From an uncultured Clostridia bacterium (lineage in GTDB: Bacteria; Bacillota; Clostridia; TANB77; CAG-508), in contig CAKOPZ010000002.1 of assembly GCA_934101145.1 (NCBI GenBank), forward strand, positions 38,198-102,197: DNA of 64,000 bases. Reading direction: 5' to 3'. A program made the translations under genes and the position numbers. Positions within the stretch are counted from its first letter, which is position 1, and every line of letters starts with the position of its first letter. The notes under the pieces were generated by a model, which saw only the letters and a program-made list of their open reading frames with translations, searched no databases and was not told where the DNA came from. Positions 44,257-53,379 of the stretch are shown here, piece by piece.

Positions 44257-46359
44257 CTGAAGAAGGTAAAAATAACAGATAAAAGTACAAAATTAAGATA
44301 CAATCTAGTAACATCATTGATTTATGTAGTAGGGGTTATATTATTACTTCAATTATTTAATTTACAAATAGTTAAAGGGAAAGAATATAGAGAACAGTCA
44401 AATACAAGACTTACTAGGGAGTCGGTTCTTAGAGCAGCAAGAGGTTCTATAAAAGATAGAACAGGTGTTGAACTTGTAACTAATGAAACAGGGTTTGGAC
44501 TTGAAATATACAAAACAAAAGCAGATGATGCAACTTTAAATACTGCAATAGGAAAAATGATTGAAATACTTGAAGAAAATAATGATACTTATATAGATCA
44601 TTTTCCTGTAAATGTTAATCCATATGCTTTTACATATACATCTGAAGATAGTCAGAAAGGTTGGAAAAAAAGTAACAATATAGATGAAAATTTTTCGGCA
44701 GAACAGGTTTTTAATTATTATAAAGAAAAGTATGGTATTACAGAGAATGATATTGGTAAGGCAAGAAAAATAATGGCAATAAGATACGAAATTACTCGAA
44801 ATGGATATAGTACAACAAGATCTGTAAAGATTGCAAATAGTATTAGCAGACAAAGTGCAGTAAAGATACGTGAACAAAGTAGTAGTCTTCCTGGTATGAA
44901 TGTTATTACTGAGCCAATAGTAAAATATACATCTAAAAGTCTTGCTTCTCACATTTTGGGATATGTAGGAGCTATAAATGAAGGAGAATATAAAACAAGA
45001 CAGGACACATATAGAAATGATGATGTTATAGGAAAAACAGGAATTCAAAAAATATTTGAACAATATTTGAAAGGACAAGATGGTGTAAAACAAATTGATA
45101 TGGCTGTTGATGGAAGCATAACAAGTGAGTATGTATCCAAAGAAGCAGTTGCAGGGTCTGATGTAGTATTAACTATAGATGCAAATTTGCAAAAGGCAGC
45201 TGAAGAGGCATTGCAGAAAAATATAAAAGATTTACAAAATGGAAAGTTTGGTAAAAAGAAGAAGGATGCAAAATCAGGTGCAGTTGTAGTTATGAAAGTA
45301 AAAACGGGAGAGGTTTTAGCACTTGCAAGCTATCCTGATTATGAACCAGAGTTATTTACAAATGGAATTAGTCAAAGTGTTTATGATTCATACCAAAAAG
45401 GAAACAATCTATATAATAGAGCTGTAAGTGGAAGTTATGCACCAGGTTCAACATTTAAAATGGCGACAGCACTTGCAGGACTTGAAACAGGCAAAATTAC
45501 AACAAGCACTAAAATAAATGATACAGGTGTATATCCAAGAGGAGGAAATCCAGTATGCTGGATGTATACAAGCTATCGTAGAGGACATGGATATTTGAAT
45601 GTATCTCAAGCTATAAAACATTCTTGTAATTATTTCTTTTACGAGATTGGTTATAGGGTTGGAATCGATAATATTGCTAAATATGCAAGTTATTTAGGAC
45701 TTGGAAGAAAGACAGGAATTGAACTTCAAGATGAAACAAGTGGAGTACTTGCAACTGCCGAAAATAAAAAGAAAATGTATGGAGATGACTGGTATTTAGG
45801 AGATACATTATCTGCAGCAATTGGACAAACTTTAAATTCTTTTTCACCTCTTCAAATGGCTAAATATGTTAGCATGTTATCAAATGGTGGGAAAAACATA
45901 GATGTAACTCTTATAAAATCTGTTGTAAATGCAGATGGAAGTGAAGTTTCAAAAGATGAAATTAAGAAATATACAAACGAAAAATTAGGATTGAAAAATG
46001 AAACTACAGAAGATTTACACGTTAAAGAATCAAATTTGCAGGCAATTTTAAAAGGTATGAAAGGCGTTACAAGTGAAGGTGGTACAGCATATTCTGCCTT
46101 TGCAAATTTTGATATTGAAGTAGGTGGTAAAACAGGTTCTGCTCAAACAGGAGATGGCAAAGATGCGCATGCTTGGTTTGTGGGATTTGCACCATATGAT
46201 AATCCTGAAATTGCAGTTGTTGTACTTGCAGAGCATGGAGGTACAGGAGGTTATACAGCTGGTGTTGCAAGAGATATTATGAAAGAATATTTTGGAATGA
46301 ATTCAAAATCTGTTACAGAAAATGTACAAGCAATTTCAACTACTCAAAGTGTAAGATAG
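44257..46359 (+). CDS. mrdA: penicillin-binding protein 2, probable CTG start
   Basis: 700 residues if started at CTG 44257, 6 nt after AAGGTGAG. The frame is closed upstream by TAA 44251. The next candidate, TTG 44317, lies inside the transmembrane segment without an RBS, so a rare CUG start is the best reading (KKVKITDKSTKLRY, then the helix LVTSLIYVVGVILLLQLF). Dimerisation domain, then transpeptidase: active site STFK (SYAPGSTFKMATAL), SCN (KHSCNYFFYEIG) and KTG (GGKTGSAQTG). It is the elongasome transpeptidase, in order after mreD. Confidence 0.92.
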   Translation: MKKVKITDKSTKLRYNLVTSLIYVVGVILLLQLFNLQIVKGKEYREQSNTRLTRESVLRAARGSIKDRTGVELVTNETGFGLEIYKTKADDATLNTAIGKMIEILEENNDTYIDHFPVNVNPYAFTYTSEDSQKGWKKSNNIDENFSAEQVFNYYKEKYGITENDIGKARKIMAIRYEITRNGYSTTRSVKIANSISRQSAVKIREQSSSLPGMNVITEPIVKYTSKSLASHILGYVGAINEGEYKTRQDTYRNDDVIGKTGIQKIFEQYLKGQDGVKQIDMAVDGSITSEYVSKEAVAGSDVVLTIDANLQKAAEEALQKNIKDLQNGKFGKKKKDAKSGAVVVMKVKTGEVLALASYPDYEPELFTNGISQSVYDSYQKGNNLYNRAVSGSYAPGSTFKMATALAGLETGKITTSTKINDTGVYPRGGNPVCWMYTSYRRGHGYLNVSQAIKHSCNYFFYEIGYRVGIDNIAKYASYLGLGRKTGIELQDETSGVLATAENKKKMYGDDWYLGDTLSAAIGQTLNSFSPLQMAKYVSMLSNGGKNIDVTLIKSVVNADGSEVSKDEIKKYTNEKLGLKNETTEDLHVKESNLQAILKGMKGVTSEGGTAYSAFANFDIEVGGKTGSAQTGDGKDAHAWFVGFAPYDNPEIAVVVLAEHGGTGGYTAGVARDIMKEYFGMNSKSVTENVQAISTTQSVR

Positions 46360-46400
46360 ATACTAATGCTGACATATGTAAGAAAGGATGCAGATGTAAA

Positions 46401-47021
46401 ATGAAAAATAGTATTACAATTAGCATGAAAAAGGATCAAGTAATTATAAGAGTAGATGAAAATAGTGAACAAAGAGATGTAATGGCAAGTTTGAAAAAGA
46501 AAATCATTGAGCTAAAGAATTTATATAAAGAAGATAAAACTCCTATTTTAATTACAGGAAAAGTATTGAAAAATAAAGAAATGGACGAAATACAAGGATT
46601 TATAAAAAGATTTCTTGATGTGCAAATAGATTTTGATAGTCCAAAAGAACTTGGACTTCATGGAATTAAGAAAAGTTTTTACAAAGAAATTGCAACATCA
46701 GAAACCAAGTTTCACAAAGGTTCACTTCGTTCAGGACAACAACTTGAATTTGAAGGAAGCCTTGTAATTATTGGAGATGTAAATCCTGGGGCACAGGTTA
46801 TTGCAGGAGAAAATATTATTATACTTGGTCAACTTAGAGGGCTTGCACATGCAGGCGCAAAAGGAAATAGGGATGCTGTAATAGAAGCTGTAGAGATTGA
46901 TTCGCTTCAACTTAGAATAGCAGATGTTGTAAAAGAAATAGAAAAAGATGATGAATCAGAAATAAGAAAAATAAAAACATCTGCATACCTTAATGAAAAT
47001 GGAGAAATGATACTTGAGTGA
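46401..47021 (+). CDS. minC: septum site-determining protein MinC
   Basis: 206 residues. N-terminal FtsZ-inhibiting domain, then the C-terminal beta-helix: FHKGSLRSGQQLEFEGSLVIIGDVNPGAQVIAGENIIILGQLRGLAHAG (about residues 102-151). It blocks FtsZ rings away from midcell with MinD. minD and minE normally follow minC in Clostridia; here the next genes are on the other strand. Confidence 0.93.
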   Translation: MKNSITISMKKDQVIIRVDENSEQRDVMASLKKKIIELKNLYKEDKTPILITGKVLKNKEMDEIQGFIKRFLDVQIDFDSPKELGLHGIKKSFYKEIATSETKFHKGSLRSGQQLEFEGSLVIIGDVNPGAQVIAGENIIILGQLRGLAHAGAKGNRDAVIEAVEIDSLQLRIADVVKEIEKDDESEIRKIKTSAYLNENGEMILE

Positions 47022-47049
47022 ATATAGCATGCTGGCAAATATTCACTAA
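47018..47049. terminator. weak hairpin over the convergent gene ends
   Basis: AGTGAATAT...ATATTCACT overlaps the minC stop and the stop of the reverse-strand gene. There is no clear T-run, so termination is only presumed. Confidence 0.4.
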
Positions 47050-47375
47050 CCAAGTAACAATAAAATTAGGGCTATAAAAAGTATTTGGTCTTGAACTCCT
47101 TCTGTGTATAAGAAAAATATTAAACAGATGAGTAGTAAATCATCAAAATATAATTTTATACCTAAGATTTCAAAAAGAACGGTATTGTCTGAAAAAGCAG
47201 TATCGTTTTTTTCTGCCCTTTTTAAATTTGTATCATCATTTGTTGATATTGAGCCTAACTTACTGGTATTGTTATGTTTTGAATAATTTTGGCTAGATTT
47301 GGTATGCATAAGATTGCTTTGATAGCCTTGTGGTATTTTAGGGGGATAGAAAGGGGGATAATAATAATACATCAT
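47046..47375 (-). CDS. hypothetical protein with Tyr/Pro-rich start and hydrophobic end
   Basis: 109 residues. Its ATG overlaps the stop of the preceding gene (ATGA, 47372-47375), so translation is coupled. The N-terminus MMYYYYPPFYPPKIPQGY is Tyr/Pro-rich as in spore-coat-type small proteins. The centre is polar, and the C-terminal ~45 residues (ILGIKLYFDDLLLICLIFFLYTEG...FIALILLLLG) are one or two membrane helices. No family recognised. Third gene of a small operon. Confidence 0.75.
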   Translation of the reverse strand: MMYYYYPPFYPPKIPQGYQSNLMHTKSSQNYSKHNNTSKLGSISTNDDTNLKRAEKNDTAFSDNTVLFEILGIKLYFDDLLLICLIFFLYTEGVQDQILFIALILLLLG

Positions 47376-47764
47376 TTTTTCTTATCACCACCTAGGGAGC
47401 CAAAGGCTTCAAAAGCTTTTTCTATACCTAAAAATTGTATGTATTGTTCGACTTTTTCTTGTCTACTACTTTTTAAGTAAGGCTTTAGCGAACGAAGTAA
47501 ATTTGCTCTTGGGTCATTACGAGTTTCTTTTATTGAATCCATTACTTTCTTTATTTTCATTATTGTTTCAATATCTATATCTGGAACTTGATCAGAGGTA
47601 GAGTTTGCGTTTGGAGAGGCTGTATTAGAATGATTAGAAGAAGTGTTACTTCCTTTTTGATTTTGACTTAAATTAGACATCATATTTTTAATTTCATCAG
47701 GTATTTCATTATTGTTTAGCATATTGCTAATTTGATTCATTAAATTAGACATGTTATCACTCAT
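47372..47764 (-). CDS. hypothetical protein, middle gene of the small operon
   Basis: 130 residues from ATG 47764 after AAGGAGGG; upstream in-frame codons lie before the RBS. The N-terminal part is Met/Asn-rich helical (MSNLMNQISNMLNNNEIPDEIKNMM), then there is a Ser/Asn linker, then a conserved-looking C-terminal part: MKIKKVMDSIKETRNDPRANLLRSLKPYL and QYIQFLGIEKAFEAFGSLGG. Clostridial genomes often carry proteins with this RxxLLxALKPYL-like module near small spore genes. No function is known to me. Confidence 0.8.
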   Translation of the reverse strand: MSDNMSNLMNQISNMLNNNEIPDEIKNMMSNLSQNQKGSNTSSNHSNTASPNANSTSDQVPDIDIETIMKIKKVMDSIKETRNDPRANLLRSLKPYLKSSRQEKVEQYIQFLGIEKAFEAFGSLGGDKKK

Positions 47765-47786
47765 AGCACCCTCCTTACTTAAATTA

Positions 47787-47942
47787 TTACTGTTTACCAG
47801 TGTTTTTCTTAATTTCATCTATTACTCTGTCTGCATCTTTAGAATTTAGTATTTTACTTACTTTGTTTAAGTTTTGTTCTAAATCTGCTTTATCCATTTT
47901 TGAAAGCATTTCCATCATTTTGGAAATATCCATATTATTCAC
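47787..47942 (-). CDS. small helical hypothetical protein, first gene of the small operon
   Basis: 51 residues from GTG 47942 with AGGTGATT upstream (an in-frame ATG at 47933 is the alternative). It begins MNNMDISKMMEMLSKMDKADLEQ and resembles the Met-rich helical N-terminus of the next gene. It lies 22 nt before that gene, so the three are one operon. Function unknown. Confidence 0.65.
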   Translation of the reverse strand: MNNMDISKMMEMLSKMDKADLEQNLNKVSKILNSKDADRVIDEIKKNTGKQ

Positions 47943-48276
47943 AATAATCACCTCTGATATATTATATGATTTATAATATGCAATTATTTGAAAAATGTTC
48001 TTAAAAGTGAGCTAAAAATTACGGATAAAAGGATATGAGTGGTTTAGACACGATATAATGAAAATTTTGTGTAACATTGTAACAAAAATGTAATATAAAT
48101 TTAATATTTTGTTTGAAAATCAATTTCCGTAAATGAAAACAGAAAAATGAAATAATTACCAAGGCGTATTTTGTTGAAAAAAGAGATAAAAGTGCTAAAA
48201 TATATTATATATGTAATTATAATACAATAAAATAACATTATTATACATAAAAAGTTGTTAAAAATGCCTTAAAGCA

Positions 48277-48305
48277 TTGAAAAACTAAAGGAAATGTCGT
48301 ATAAT
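48277..48305 (+). promoter_or_regulatory. promoter of the giant surface-protein genes
   Basis: TTGAAA (48277-48282), 17-bp spacer, consensus TATAAT (48300-48305), 35 nt upstream of the start. The other ~330 bp between 47943 and 48276 are A/T-rich, and I see no gene, riboswitch or strong hairpin in them. Confidence 0.75.
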
Positions 48306-48339
48306 ATATGGTGAGATTATTATATTTTAGGAGGTTACT

Positions 48340-51300
48340 ATGAGCAGATTTTTGCAAAAACTAATAGCTATGATATTAGTTGTAACATTAGCAGGGGCCA
48401 ATGTGTCAATTCTTGGTATGTATAGTATTTCATATGCGATTACAGACAAAGAGTTGTCAGGGCAAACATCACAAACAGAAAATTCAAATGTTGAATTTAA
48501 TTCTTATTTCGAAGGAGGTTCACACTTAAAAACAGAATCGATAGATTCAACCACTGCAAAACTTTACGTGAATGTTAAAGTGAAAAATGCAGGATATTTA
48601 AAAAATGGAACCATCGAATTTAAGGATGTTAACTTCAAAATTGGAGATGTGAAGAACGACAATGTTCAAAGCATTGATAAGGAAAATAACAAAATAGTTT
48701 TAAAACAATTAAATAATGGTTCAGATGTAACTTTAGAAATACCAATTTCATTCTTAAATAATGAAGAAGTTTCACTAGACTATTTTGCAAAAGAAACAAA
48801 AGCAAACTTTAGTGCAATATATGTAGATGGAAATGGAAAAGAAAAAAATATTTCAAAAGAGATTACAAATAAGCTTTCTTGGAGTAGAGATGCGCAGGCA
48901 AATGTAAAGTCAGAAGTTACAAAATATATTCCATATGCAACAGGAAACAAATATGGTGTTATGGTACAAACAAAAATTAGCTCTAAGATAGCAGACAATA
49001 AATTACCAATTAAAACAACAGAAATAAACGTGGTAGTTCCTGAGATAAATGGAAATAAACCATCAAGTGTAAATGTAATTGCTACAGATATGAGTGCTAC
49101 AAAAGGTGCTGATAATGGTCTTGAATTTACAAGTGAAAATTATACATATAATAAAGAGACAGGAATTGTAACAATTAAAACAGAAAATGCCTCTGATAAA
49201 GTTAGTTGGAAAAAAGATGCTCAAGATGAATATTTAGTAACATATATTTTTGATGGACAAGAAATATATAATTATGCAAAAACAAATGGAGTAAATACAT
49301 CAGTTTCTACAAGTGCAAAGTTTACTGTATATAATAATGAAGAAAAAAGTATAAATGTTGATAAAATTACAACAGAAGTAAAGATGACAGATAGACTTGG
49401 AACAATAGCAGATTTTGATATATATTTAGCAAATCAAATAAGCAAAGGTCAAATTTATGCAAATTATGATGTTTCTAAAAAGAAAGAAGTAGAATACAGT
49501 GAACAATATGTTTCTACAATTAATAGTGCAGACTTAACAGATACAATTAGATTTAATCAACAAATTGATGCATTTATGACAAAAGACGACCAAAAAGCTC
49601 CAACATCTGTATCAGAAAATAACTATACATATAATAAATCAGTAAGTATAGATGTAAATGTATTTAATAAAATTCTTGGAGAAGACGGAAGCATAGATGT
49701 ATATAACACATCTGATACTAAACTTGGAACAATTAATAAATCAGTAGAAAATAAAGATGGAAAATATACATTAGATATTAGTGATAAAAATACAAATCAA
49801 ATTTATATTATTGCAAGTAAACCACAAACTGAAGGACAACTTGTTATTAATGTAAACAAAGCAATAAAAACAAGTATTGACTATAGTAAGTCTCAAATGC
49901 AAACATTTACAAAAATGCAAGCAGGACTTGAAGGAAAAGCAAGTACTTCTACAGTAAATGCAACAGAACAATTATTACTAAAAGAAACACATTCAGTTGC
50001 AGATATTACAATTAGCAAAAAAGATTTAACAACAGTTGTAAAAAATGAAAATGTAGAGATAAGAGCTACACTTAATACTGCAGATGTACATAATGCATTA
50101 TTTAAAAATCCTACATTAAAAATCACACTTCCTTCTTATATAAGTAATGTAAATATTAAAAAGACAGATATAGTAATGGCAAATGGCCTAAAAATAAAAG
50201 GCACACCATCAATTACAACAGAAAATGGCAAACAAGTAATTACAATTACACTTGAAGGAATGCAAGATGAATATACAATAGGTGCAGAATATGAAGGTAC
50301 AATAGTTATTCTTAATACAGATTTAACTGTAAAAACATTGACACCAAGTCATGCAGATAAAATTACAATGAAATTTACAAATGCAAATGATACAGCATTA
50401 AATCAAGAAGGAACAGTTGATACAAATGTAAATTTTGTTGCGCCAACAGGTGTAGTTGCAGCAAATGGAATTTCAAATTATATTGATGATAAATCTGACA
50501 TGATGTCAATTTCAGAAGAGGGTATTACAAAAACAATACCAGCATATGCAAGCAAAAAAACTGCAAAAGTTTATGGAAAAATAATAAACAATTATTCAAA
50601 TAAAATATCAGATGTTGTTATTTTAGGAAGAATGCCTTCAAAAGATAACAAAAAAATTGATTCAACAGATAGCTTAGGCTCAACATTTGATATGACATTG
50701 AAAACAGGACTTACTATTTCAGGAATAGACAGCTCAAAATATACTGTATATTATTCAGAAAATGCAAGTGCAAATAAAGACTTAAGTGATACAAATAATG
50801 GATGGTCTACATCAGGAACAGCAAATGCTAAATCATATATGATAGTTACAAAAAATTATGATATGGCTTCAGGAGATATGATTGAATTCTCATATGATGC
50901 AGAAGTACCAGAAAATTTAAAACATAATAACAGCGTTTCAGAAATGTACAAAGTTTATTACAACAATGTTTCTTCAATTGGAACAATGGCAGAAACAAAA
51001 GTATCATCTATCATGACACTTACAACAGGACAAGGAGCAGAAATTACAGCTGAATTAAAAGCTACAACAGATGTTGTTCGTGAAGGACAAATCGTAAAGA
51101 TGAATGTTGTAGTAAAAAATACAGGCTCAGTAACTGCAAAAAATGTAAAAGTAAATATTCCAAAACCTGATGAAGCAACATTTATGGAATATTCATCTGG
51201 AAATGGTTTCTTTGAAATGAAAAACACAAACTTAGTTTTAAATGCGGGAACAATAGAAGCTGGAAAAACAAAAGAACTTTCATTTATTATTAAGGTAAAA

Positions 51301-53361
51301 GAAGATTTATCAGAGATTAATGGAAACGAAGTTGATGATGATGACCCTATAATAGATGGATCAGATGCAGGAGGAGACACATCAGAAGAAGTGTATCCAA
51401 AAGATATTTCTTTTAAACTAACAATTACAGCAGATGATACAGATGGCTCAATCCCTGCACAGGAGTATAAACTAAGTGTACAAAAGGGACAAATTGCAAT
51501 CAACATGTATACAAGGATAAGTGAGAACCAGGTATTAAATAATGGAGATGTAATAGATACAGTTATAAAGGTAAAAAACATTTCAAAAGGTGATAGTTTA
51601 GCTAATACAATTGTTACAATTCCATTACCACAGGGATTAAAATATAAAGATGCTGTGATAAAGGAAAGTCTAGCAGATGAAAGTGGAAAATCAGATGGAA
51701 TAAGCTATGATGAGAAAACTAATGTTGTAACAATTAATATTGGAACACTTGATATACAAAAATATATTGATATAAATTTACAAGTTGAAAATTATAGTGG
51801 AGATTTAACATTATATTCAACAGCAAAAGCTGATGGAACAGAAGAACATTATTCAAATAAAATGCAATATAAATCTGAAATAATTGATATGGAGGTGTCA
51901 GAACTTACATCAACACCTAAATATGTAAAAGAAGGTAGTCAAGTTACATATACATTAAAAGTAAGCAATAAAGGTGATTCAGTAATTACAGGATTAAAAG
52001 TAACAGATACTTTACCAGATGGACTTACATTTGTAAATGCAACTTATAACTATAATGGAACAGAACATAAAATAACAAATCTTGTAAATGGACAAGTTGA
52101 AATATTTATAAATCAATTAAATGCAAAAGAAACAATTACAATAAATGTAACAGCAAAAGCTGGAGTACTTCCAGATACAAATGATAAAACAGTAGAAAAT
52201 AAAATGTCAGTTGTAGCAAATCATGTAAATGAAATTACTACAAATACAGTAACAAATATTATTGAGTATTATAAACCAATACATGATAAATCAAACAATG
52301 ATAATCCAAATCCAGGACCATCAGAAAACCGTTTTAAAATAACAGGTACAGCATGGCTTGATAGTAATAAAAATGGAAAACGTGATTCAGATGAACAATT
52401 ACTTTCAAACATTAAAGTAATGTTATTAAGCAAAGAAGACAATAAAATTGTTAAAGATGTGGATACAAATGAGCAAAAAATAACAACAACTGCAGATAAT
52501 GGCACATATGAATTTTCTAACTTGAAATCTGGAGAATATTTTGTGATATTTGTATATGATGCATCAAGATATAGTTTAACAACATATAGACAAAAAGATG
52601 TAGATAGTAGTTTGAATTCAGATGTTGTGGATATAAATATTACGCTTGACGGAAAGAGAACTATTGCAGGAACAACAGATGTAATAAAAATTACTGATGA
52701 TAATGCAAGAGATATAGATATTGGATTATACTCAGCAGAAAAATTTGATTTGAAACTTGATAAATATATAAGTAAAATTACACGTACTACACCATCAAGT
52801 GGAACTAAAACATATGAATATAATAATTCTAAAGCAGCTAAAATTGAGGTTTTAGGTTCAAACCTTGGAAAGAGTAGTGCAATAATAGAATATAAAATAG
52901 TTGTAACAAATGAGGGAGCAGTTGCAGGATATGCTAAGAAAATAGTAGATTATTTACCAAAAGGTGTAAGCTTTAGTACAGAGCTTAATAAGGATTGGTA
53001 TTTATCTGATAATGGAAATGTGTATAATGCAAGTCTTGCAAATGAAATAATAAAACCAGGAGAATCAAAAGAACTTACACTTGTTGTAACAAAGAAAATT
53101 ACAGAAGATAGCTTAGGAGACCCAATTAATAATAATGCAGAAATTTATGAAAGCTATAATGAACAAGGACTAAAAGATATTGATTCAACTCCAGGAAATA
53201 AAGCACAAAATGAAGATGACATGTCAATGGCAGATGTAATCTTCTCAATTGTAACTGGTAAAATTATAATGTATACAACAATTACACTTGGAGTAATTGC
53301 AATACTAGGATTCGGAGTATTTGAAATCAAAAAAAGAGTTCTAAAAAAGAGAAAAAATTAA
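48340..53361 (+). CDS. giant secreted, membrane-anchored surface protein with DUF11-like and SdrD-B/Cna-B repeats
   Basis: 1673 residues. Signal peptide at 1-34. Large beta-rich region, then DUF11-like modules near 905-1000 (VREGQIVKMNVVVKNTGSVTAKN), 1080-1180 and 1190-1290 (VKEGSQVTYTLKVSNKGDS...DTLPDGLTFVNATYNYNG), a Cna-B/SdrD-B-like domain near 1330-1440 (TGTAWLDSNKNGKRDSDEQL...DNGTYEFSNLKSGEYFV), another DUF11-like domain, and one C-terminal membrane helix (about 1640-1663) followed by KKRVLKKRKN. No LPxTG motif is seen, so anchoring is by membrane rather than sortase. Probably an adhesin or S-layer-like stalk; it forms an operon with the next giant gene. Confidence 0.85.
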   Translation: MSRFLQKLIAMILVVTLAGANVSILGMYSISYAITDKELSGQTSQTENSNVEFNSYFEGGSHLKTESIDSTTAKLYVNVKVKNAGYLKNGTIEFKDVNFKIGDVKNDNVQSIDKENNKIVLKQLNNGSDVTLEIPISFLNNEEVSLDYFAKETKANFSAIYVDGNGKEKNISKEITNKLSWSRDAQANVKSEVTKYIPYATGNKYGVMVQTKISSKIADNKLPIKTTEINVVVPEINGNKPSSVNVIATDMSATKGADNGLEFTSENYTYNKETGIVTIKTENASDKVSWKKDAQDEYLVTYIFDGQEIYNYAKTNGVNTSVSTSAKFTVYNNEEKSINVDKITTEVKMTDRLGTIADFDIYLANQISKGQIYANYDVSKKKEVEYSEQYVSTINSADLTDTIRFNQQIDAFMTKDDQKAPTSVSENNYTYNKSVSIDVNVFNKILGEDGSIDVYNTSDTKLGTINKSVENKDGKYTLDISDKNTNQIYIIASKPQTEGQLVINVNKAIKTSIDYSKSQMQTFTKMQAGLEGKASTSTVNATEQLLLKETHSVADITISKKDLTTVVKNENVEIRATLNTADVHNALFKNPTLKITLPSYISNVNIKKTDIVMANGLKIKGTPSITTENGKQVITITLEGMQDEYTIGAEYEGTIVILNTDLTVKTLTPSHADKITMKFTNANDTALNQEGTVDTNVNFVAPTGVVAANGISNYIDDKSDMMSISEEGITKTIPAYASKKTAKVYGKIINNYSNKISDVVILGRMPSKDNKKIDSTDSLGSTFDMTLKTGLTISGIDSSKYTVYYSENASANKDLSDTNNGWSTSGTANAKSYMIVTKNYDMASGDMIEFSYDAEVPENLKHNNSVSEMYKVYYNNVSSIGTMAETKVSSIMTLTTGQGAEITAELKATTDVVREGQIVKMNVVVKNTGSVTAKNVKVNIPKPDEATFMEYSSGNGFFEMKNTNLVLNAGTIEAGKTKELSFIIKVKEDLSEINGNEVDDDDPIIDGSDAGGDTSEEVYPKDISFKLTITADDTDGSIPAQEYKLSVQKGQIAINMYTRISENQVLNNGDVIDTVIKVKNISKGDSLANTIVTIPLPQGLKYKDAVIKESLADESGKSDGISYDEKTNVVTINIGTLDIQKYIDINLQVENYSGDLTLYSTAKADGTEEHYSNKMQYKSEIIDMEVSELTSTPKYVKEGSQVTYTLKVSNKGDSVITGLKVTDTLPDGLTFVNATYNYNGTEHKITNLVNGQVEIFINQLNAKETITINVTAKAGVLPDTNDKTVENKMSVVANHVNEITTNTVTNIIEYYKPIHDKSNNDNPNPGPSENRFKITGTAWLDSNKNGKRDSDEQLLSNIKVMLLSKEDNKIVKDVDTNEQKITTTADNGTYEFSNLKSGEYFVIFVYDASRYSLTTYRQKDVDSSLNSDVVDINITLDGKRTIAGTTDVIKITDDNARDIDIGLYSAEKFDLKLDKYISKITRTTPSSGTKTYEYNNSKAAKIEVLGSNLGKSSAIIEYKIVVTNEGAVAGYAKKIVDYLPKGVSFSTELNKDWYLSDNGNVYNASLANEIIKPGESKELTLVVTKKITEDSLGDPINNNAEIYESYNEQGLKDIDSTPGNKAQNEDDMSMADVIFSIVTGKIIMYTTITLGVIAILGFGVFEIKKRVLKKRKN

Positions 53362-53379
53362 TGAAAGGAGGATAAAAGG

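Noticed and set aside
47943..48339. A riboswitch in the long leader before the giant surface genes
   Set aside because: The promoter lies only 35 nt from the start codon and no conserved riboswitch core was seen upstream.
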